NCBI GenBank assembly: GCA_020048795.1
Contig: JAIFMA010000149.1
Span: forward strand, 1-10,284
Length of the DNA: 10,284 nucleotides
Reading direction: 5' to 3'
Source: Rhodoferax sp.
Lineage (GTDB): Bacteria; Pseudomonadota; Gammaproteobacteria; Burkholderiales; Burkholderiaceae_C
Position 1 is the first letter of the stretch; every line of letters begins with the position of its first letter. Of the stretch, positions 6,409 through 10,284 are shown one piece after another. The translations under genes and the position numbers were made by a program. Below the pieces are notes generated by a model. That model saw only the letters and a list, made by a program, of their open reading frames with translations. It made no database searches and was not told the DNA's origin.

Positions 6409-9024
6409 ATGGAGCATGATTCGGCTATGACGTTCAAAAACACTTCCCTACCGCCTGGCCCAGCGCAAGTGCTGGATTTTGAATTGACACCCAAGAGTGC
6501 CTTGGCAAAGCCTGTAGCCCCTGAGCCTGCCGCCCCGGAGCCGGCTTTCACATGGCCAGCGCCGCCCCATCAGGCTTATCGAGCCGTGCAGAGCTGGTCA
6601 GAGCCTCAGGAGTGCGAGATTGAAAGCGGCACGGGGGTCAGCCGCAACTGCATGCTGTTTGCTTTTGTTCCCTCGGAAAAGAAGATCCTGATTCAGATCG
6701 AACGCGCCAGATCGATGGTGTCGCTGGCGTTTTCCAACTTTCATCGGCTCATTTTGAAGGTGCCGGTGCGGCCGCTGAGCCAGCCAGGGCGGACCGTGTT
6801 TTCTACCGAGTTCATGGACCGGCAGATCTCTCTGTACCGTGTGCATCTGAAAGACGGCAAGATCTTGTCAGGATTGACCTTGGGGCATGTCGAGACCCCG
6901 TATGGTCTGTTTTTGTACACACCCATGGATGAGCCTGGCAGCTTGCAATGCGAGTTTATCCCCGACGATGCCTATATGCGGGTGGAGTTGCCGCAAAACG
7001 ATGCGCCAGACAGCGTCCAAGATGCGCCAGACAGCGTCCAAGATGCCCCAGACAGCGTCCAACATGTGCCAGCCGACGGACCGGTTGTGGTGAGACCGAG
7101 TGACCCCAAACCTGATGAGGTGCGTCAAGATGCCATCGTGACCTCACCCGAGCAGTTGCTCAAGGCGCTGGACCAACAAAACAAAATGCCTTTGCTTCGG
7201 TTGGGCGAGGCCTTGACGCACATGGGGTATGTGAGTGACGAGCAGCTCAAGCAGGCGCTGGATCTAAAAAAGAGCAACCCGGCCGAGCCGCTAGGACAAC
7301 TGCTGATTAACCTTGGATTTTTGACGCGCAAGAAATTGACTTTGGCCATGGTGCGCAAGATGGGTTACCCGGTAGTGGACCTGGTCCGGTTCCCGATTGA
7401 TCCGGCTGTGTTACAGAAAATTTCGATGGCAACCGCGCAGCGCCTTTCGATCGTTCCGCTGCTGTCGCGCGGCAATGTCACCGTGGTTGCAGCAGCAGAC
7501 CCGACCCAGCGCAAGATTTTTGAAGAGCTTGAGTTTCTGGTGCAAGGCCGGGTCATGGCGGTGCTGGCCGATGACCTGGATATTCGCACAGCAATCGACA
7601 ACGCTTACCAGAAGCTCGGGTTCAACGCGTGGTCAATGAGCACGGGCCTGGTCGATTTTCCGGCGGCGGCGGCCGCGCCTGCCAGCAGCAGCCAGTTGCT
7701 GGAGTCGATGGAAATGCACGACTTGCATGAAAACCAATTGGCTGAAGAGGAAGGTAACGACGCGCAGATCGCCCAGTCCGACAACACGCTGGTGCGGCTG
7801 ATCAACACCATGATCATCGAGGCCTATGGCCGTGGCGTGTCAGACATCCATGTGGAGTCGCAGCCGCGCAAGGCCAAGGTGCGCATTCGTTTTCGCAAGG
7901 ACGGTGTGCTGTCACCCTATCTGGAACTGCCCCACACCTACCGCGCGGCGATGGTGGCACGCCTGAAGATCATGGCCGATCTGGATATTTCAGAGCGTCG
8001 CAAACCACAGGACGGCAAGATCGATTTCCGCAGGTTTTCTGTCAAACACCCGCTGGAGCTACGCATTGCCACGGTGCCCACGGCCAATGGTTTGGAAGAC
8101 GTGGTGATGCGTCTGCTGTCATCGACCAAGCCGGTAGCGATGGAAAAGCTGGGCTTGTCTGCAATCAACCTGAAGCAGTTGCGTGAGGCAGTGAGCCGGC
8201 CTTACGGCATGGTGCTGTGTGTCGGCCCCACCGGCTCGGGCAAAACCACCTCGCTCCACTCGGTGCTAAGCTATCTGAACACACCGGAACGTAAGATATG
8301 GACCGCTGAAGACCCGATTGAAATCACCCAGCCCGATTTGCGTCAGGTGCAGGTCAACCCCCACATTGACTGGACTTTTGCCAAAGCGCTGCGTTCGTTT
8401 CTGCGCGCTGACCCGGATGTCATCATGGTCGGCGAAATTCGCGATGTGGAGACGGCCCATATCGCCATTGAGGCATCGTTAACCGGGCATCTGCTGCTGT
8501 CAACCCTGCACACCAACAGTGCGGCCGAAACGGTGACGAGGCTGATCGACATGGGCATGAACCCGTTCAATTTTGCCGATTCCCTGCTGGCCGTGCTGGC
8601 GCAACGACTGGTCAGGCGGCTGTGCAGCCAATGCCGGGTCAGCGAAGCGGCACCATCGCCCTGGTTGGAAGAGCTGCTGGGCGATTACCTGCTGGCGTTT
8701 CCGGAAGAACAACGGCCAGCGCGTGACGAGCTGATGGCCCAATGGTTGACGCTTTATGCCACCGAGGGCATCATCCGGCAAAACCACGCACCCGGTTGCA
8801 GCCATTGTCAGAATACCGGGTTTGCCGGGCGTATGGGCCTGCATGAGCTGATGCGGGTCACACCCGGTCTGCGCCGCCTGATCCAGACCTCGGCCCGCTC
8901 GGAGCTGTTGCAAATCGAGGCTTTTAAAACCGGCGAATTCCGCACCCTGCGCCAAGACGGCATTATCAAGGTGCTAGAAGGTCACACCACCATCGAGGAA
9001 GTGCGGGCCAACAGCAATGGCTGA
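6409..9024 (+). CDS. GspE/PulE/PilB-family secretion or pilus ATPase with extended N-terminus
   Basis: This 871-residue ATPase is of the type that powers pilus or pseudopilus assembly at the inner membrane. Order: a Pro/Ala-rich start (1-60); an unassigned beta-rich domain (about 65-195) containing LYRVHLKDGKILSG; three DAPDSVQ repeats (198-218); an MshEN (GspE N-terminal) domain (about 254-402); an acidic linker; and the ATPase core from about 458. The core has the Asp-box segment KIMADLDISERRKPQDG (520-536), Walker A GPTGSGKTT (606-614), Walker B ADPDVIMVGEIRD with E676, the His box LTGHLLLSTLHTN (691-703) and a four-Cys zinc site (C739, C742, C797, C800). All catalytic parts are intact. 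At 871 residues it is much longer than usual PilB/GspE (about 500-570). In MshEN the conserved Gln of both c-di-GMP motifs is Lys, and the second motif has PLG for RLG. No gsp or pil genes accompany it; it overlaps the kinase gene by 8 nt. The system it serves is unknown. Confidence 0.9.
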   Translation: MEHDSAMTFKNTSLPPGPAQVLDFELTPKSALAKPVAPEPAAPEPAFTWPAPPHQAYRAVQSWSEPQECEIESGTGVSRNCMLFAFVPSEKKILIQIERARSMVSLAFSNFHRLILKVPVRPLSQPGRTVFSTEFMDRQISLYRVHLKDGKILSGLTLGHVETPYGLFLYTPMDEPGSLQCEFIPDDAYMRVELPQNDAPDSVQDAPDSVQDAPDSVQHVPADGPVVVRPSDPKPDEVRQDAIVTSPEQLLKALDQQNKMPLLRLGEALTHMGYVSDEQLKQALDLKKSNPAEPLGQLLINLGFLTRKKLTLAMVRKMGYPVVDLVRFPIDPAVLQKISMATAQRLSIVPLLSRGNVTVVAAADPTQRKIFEELEFLVQGRVMAVLADDLDIRTAIDNAYQKLGFNAWSMSTGLVDFPAAAAAPASSSQLLESMEMHDLHENQLAEEEGNDAQIAQSDNTLVRLINTMIIEAYGRGVSDIHVESQPRKAKVRIRFRKDGVLSPYLELPHTYRAAMVARLKIMADLDISERRKPQDGKIDFRRFSVKHPLELRIATVPTANGLEDVVMRLLSSTKPVAMEKLGLSAINLKQLREAVSRPYGMVLCVGPTGSGKTTSLHSVLSYLNTPERKIWTAEDPIEITQPDLRQVQVNPHIDWTFAKALRSFLRADPDVIMVGEIRDVETAHIAIEASLTGHLLLSTLHTNSAAETVTRLIDMGMNPFNFADSLLAVLAQRLVRRLCSQCRVSEAAPSPWLEELLGDYLLAFPEEQRPARDELMAQWLTLYATEGIIRQNHAPGCSHCQNTGFAGRMGLHELMRVTPGLRRLIQTSARSELLQIEAFKTGEFRTLRQDGIIKVLEGHTTIEEVRANSNG
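7000..7062 (+). repeat. 21-bp tandem repeat, 3 copies, inside the GspE-like gene
   Basis: Three head-to-tail 21-bp units (7000-7020, 7021-7041, 7042-7062) encode DAPDSVQ three times. The first two are identical and the third differs by one silent change (GCG to GCC), with a partial fourth unit decaying after it. Near identity at the DNA level implies recent expansion by slippage. It forms a flexible acidic linker between the N-terminal domain and MshEN. Confidence 0.97.
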
Positions 9025-10090
9025 GCCGGCGGATGCGCAAGGCCACCCTTATCAGTCACTGACACCGGACTTGGTGATGGACGCGCTGGCCAGCGTCGGG
9101 CTGGCGGGCGATGGCCGTCAGATGGCCTTGAGTTCCTATGAAAACCGCGTTTATCAGTTGTATCTGGACGAACCAGCGTCGTTTGGTGCAGCGGTGGTTG
9201 CCAAGTTTTACCGTCCGCAGCGCTGGAGCGATGCACAGATCCTGGAAGAGCACGCGTTTTCTCATGCGCTGATGGCCACTGAAATTCCGGTGGTCGGTCC
9301 GCTGGTCTTGCAAGGCACCACCTTGCATCATTTTGGTGGTTTTGCCTTTAGCATCAGCCCGTGCCGCGGCGGCCGCGCCCCTGAACTTGACGACCTGGAG
9401 GTATTAGAGTGGATTGGCCGTTTTTTGGCGCGCATGCACACCGTGGGTGCGCTTGAGCCGTTTGTGCTGCGCCCCAGGCTGGATTTGCGGGGTTTTGGCA
9501 TGGATTCGCGCGAATGGTTGTTGGCCCATGACAAAGTGCCCCTGGATGTGCAGTCGGCTTGGGCCAAAAGCGCCCAGATAGCTCTTGAATTAATAGCAGT
9601 TAGCGCAGATGTATTAAGCGCCGAATCGCGAAATGACACTTGCCCGGGTGATGCTGGCAAGCCCATCAGTCAGCTACGTTTGCATGGTGATTGCCACCCC
9701 GGCAACATCCTGTGGACGCCGCTGGAGTCTTCGGTAGCCGCTGGCCCTGGGCCGCATTTTGTCGATATGGACGATGCCCGCATGGGACCGGCAGTGCAAG
9801 ACCTATGGATGCTGCTCAGTGGAAATCGTCAGCAACAAACCCGGCAGTTGGGTGCCCTGGTAGACGGTTACGAGCAGTTTCGCCCCTTTGATCGGCGTGA
9901 GTTGGGGCTGATCGAGCCCCTTCGCACGCTGCGTCTGATCCATTACAGCGCCTGGCTCGCCAGACGCTGGGGTGATCCAACATTCCCAAAGCATTTTCCC
10001 TGGTTTGGCACCAGCGACTACTGGCACGGACAGGTGCAGATGCTGGAAGATCAAATTGAAGCCATGCAGGAAGAGCCGCTGGTTGTGTAG
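9017..10090 (+). CDS. srkA: SrkA/YihE-type stress response serine/threonine kinase
   Basis: This 357-residue cytoplasmic kinase is of the aminoglycoside phosphotransferase (APH) fold, orthologous in type to E. coli SrkA/YihE, which protects cells under stress. Shared blocks with SrkA are SYENRVYQ (40-47), VAKFYRPQRW with the ATP-binding K63, QILEEHAF, the catalytic loop RLHGDCHPGNILW with D225 and N230, the metal-binding FVDMDDARMGPAVQDLWMLL with D250 and D252, and RRWGDPTFPKHFPWF near the end. It is about 29 residues longer than the E. coli protein; much of this lies at about 186-218, just before the catalytic loop, where DNA resembling a short interspersed repeat is read in frame. The ATG at 9017 overlaps the preceding ATPase gene by 8 nt, so translational coupling is likely. 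No terminator with a T-run is evident after it; only a weak inverted repeat lies at 10129-10149. Confidence 0.93.
   Translation: MAEPADAQGHPYQSLTPDLVMDALASVGLAGDGRQMALSSYENRVYQLYLDEPASFGAAVVAKFYRPQRWSDAQILEEHAFSHALMATEIPVVGPLVLQGTTLHHFGGFAFSISPCRGGRAPELDDLEVLEWIGRFLARMHTVGALEPFVLRPRLDLRGFGMDSREWLLAHDKVPLDVQSAWAKSAQIALELIAVSADVLSAESRNDTCPGDAGKPISQLRLHGDCHPGNILWTPLESSVAAGPGPHFVDMDDARMGPAVQDLWMLLSGNRQQQTRQLGALVDGYEQFRPFDRRELGLIEPLRTLRLIHYSAWLARRWGDPTFPKHFPWFGTSDYWHGQVQMLEDQIEAMQEEPLVV
9577..9622. repeat. Short interspersed repeat, copy B (inside srkA)
   Basis: The stretch GATAGCTCTTGAATTAATAG (start) through TTAAGCGCC is strikingly AT-rich against the GC-rich kinase gene. It shares the TAGCA-nTTnGCGC-N7-nTAAGnGC layout with the intergenic copy at 4604-4664. 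It is read in frame as IALELIAVSADVLSA and coincides with extra residues relative to E. coli SrkA. This suggests insertion of a mobile short repeat that kept the frame; the alternative is simple compositional drift in a variable loop. Confidence 0.5.
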
Positions 10091-10128
10091 TGGGCGATGG
10101 CTGCACGCCGGACGATTTTTGGATTGGC

Positions 10129-10149
10129 ACCGATTCGAATTCCATCGGT
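10129..10149. other. Weak inverted repeat after srkA
   Basis: ACCGAT (10129-10134) and ATCGGT (10144-10149) form a perfect 6-bp inverted repeat with a 9-nt loop, 38 bp after the kinase stop. No T-run follows, so it is at best a weak or factor-dependent terminator or a processing signal before the tRNA promoter. Confidence 0.3.
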
Positions 10150-10181
10150 TCTGTAATGCCTGGAACAGCTTTTGCAACTGC

Positions 10182-10187
10182 TATACT
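10182..10187 (+). promoter_or_regulatory. -10 element of the tRNA-Phe promoter
   Basis: TATACT lies 10 bp before the first base of the tRNA. A weak -35, CTGGAA (10160-10165), is 16 bp upstream. The leader would be only a few nucleotides long. Confidence 0.6.
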
Positions 10188-10197
10188 CTGCAACCTT

Positions 10198-10273
<76 letters not shown>

Positions 10274-10284
10274 AGCTACATATA

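Noticed and set aside
7000..7062. CRISPR-like array
   Set aside because: The units are contiguous 21-bp coding repeats without spacers.
8500..8955. 151-codon open frame on the minus strand
   Set aside because: It lies wholly antisense to the zinc-site region of the GspE-like ATPase, whose motifs are intact; the translation has no recognisable domain and is a GC-rich shadow frame.

Overview
The window looks like chromosomal DNA of a betaproteobacterium, most likely a member of the Comamonadaceae close to Rhodoferax or Polaromonas. This is inferred from the two 'QSxVxLYG ... GVxHxF' porins, an SrkA-type kinase, the GspE-like ATPase and the tRNA-Phe. No species call is possible from the sequence alone.

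Layout, left to right. (1) 1-252 is an AT-rich leader with a 10-bp direct repeat, followed by an orphan AAA+ ATPase with a C-terminal winged helix (253-1443, +) and a strong bidirectional terminator (1497-1523). (2) 1558-1805 is a scar: the last codons of a lost minus-strand porin are fused directly to the 3' end of an IS4-family transposase gene that carries an internal deletion and a frameshift. (3) An intact porin on the minus strand (1886-2878) and a second, larger porin on the plus strand (3224-4528) diverge from a 345-bp intergenic region. That region holds a TetR-operator-like dyad close to the second porin. (4) A GMC-family FAD-dependent dehydrogenase (4694-6295, -) converges on porin 2 and starts after a clear ribosome binding site and an inverted repeat. 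(5) Divergent from it, a long GspE/PulE/PilB-like ATPase (6409-9024, +) overlaps the start of an SrkA/YihE-type stress kinase (9017-10090, +) by 8 nt, so the two probably form one transcription unit. (6) tRNA-Phe(GAA) closes the window (10198-10273, +) behind its own -10 element.

Functionally this is an ordinary housekeeping and outer-membrane neighbourhood, with no sign of a defence island, prophage or CRISPR array. The observations most worth a second look are the porin/IS4 deletion scar, the unusual N-terminal half of the GspE-like ATPase (unassigned beta-rich domain, 7-residue tandem repeat, MshEN domain with altered ligand residues) and its coupling to a kinase gene, and a short interspersed repeat that appears once between genes and once, apparently in frame, inside the kinase gene.
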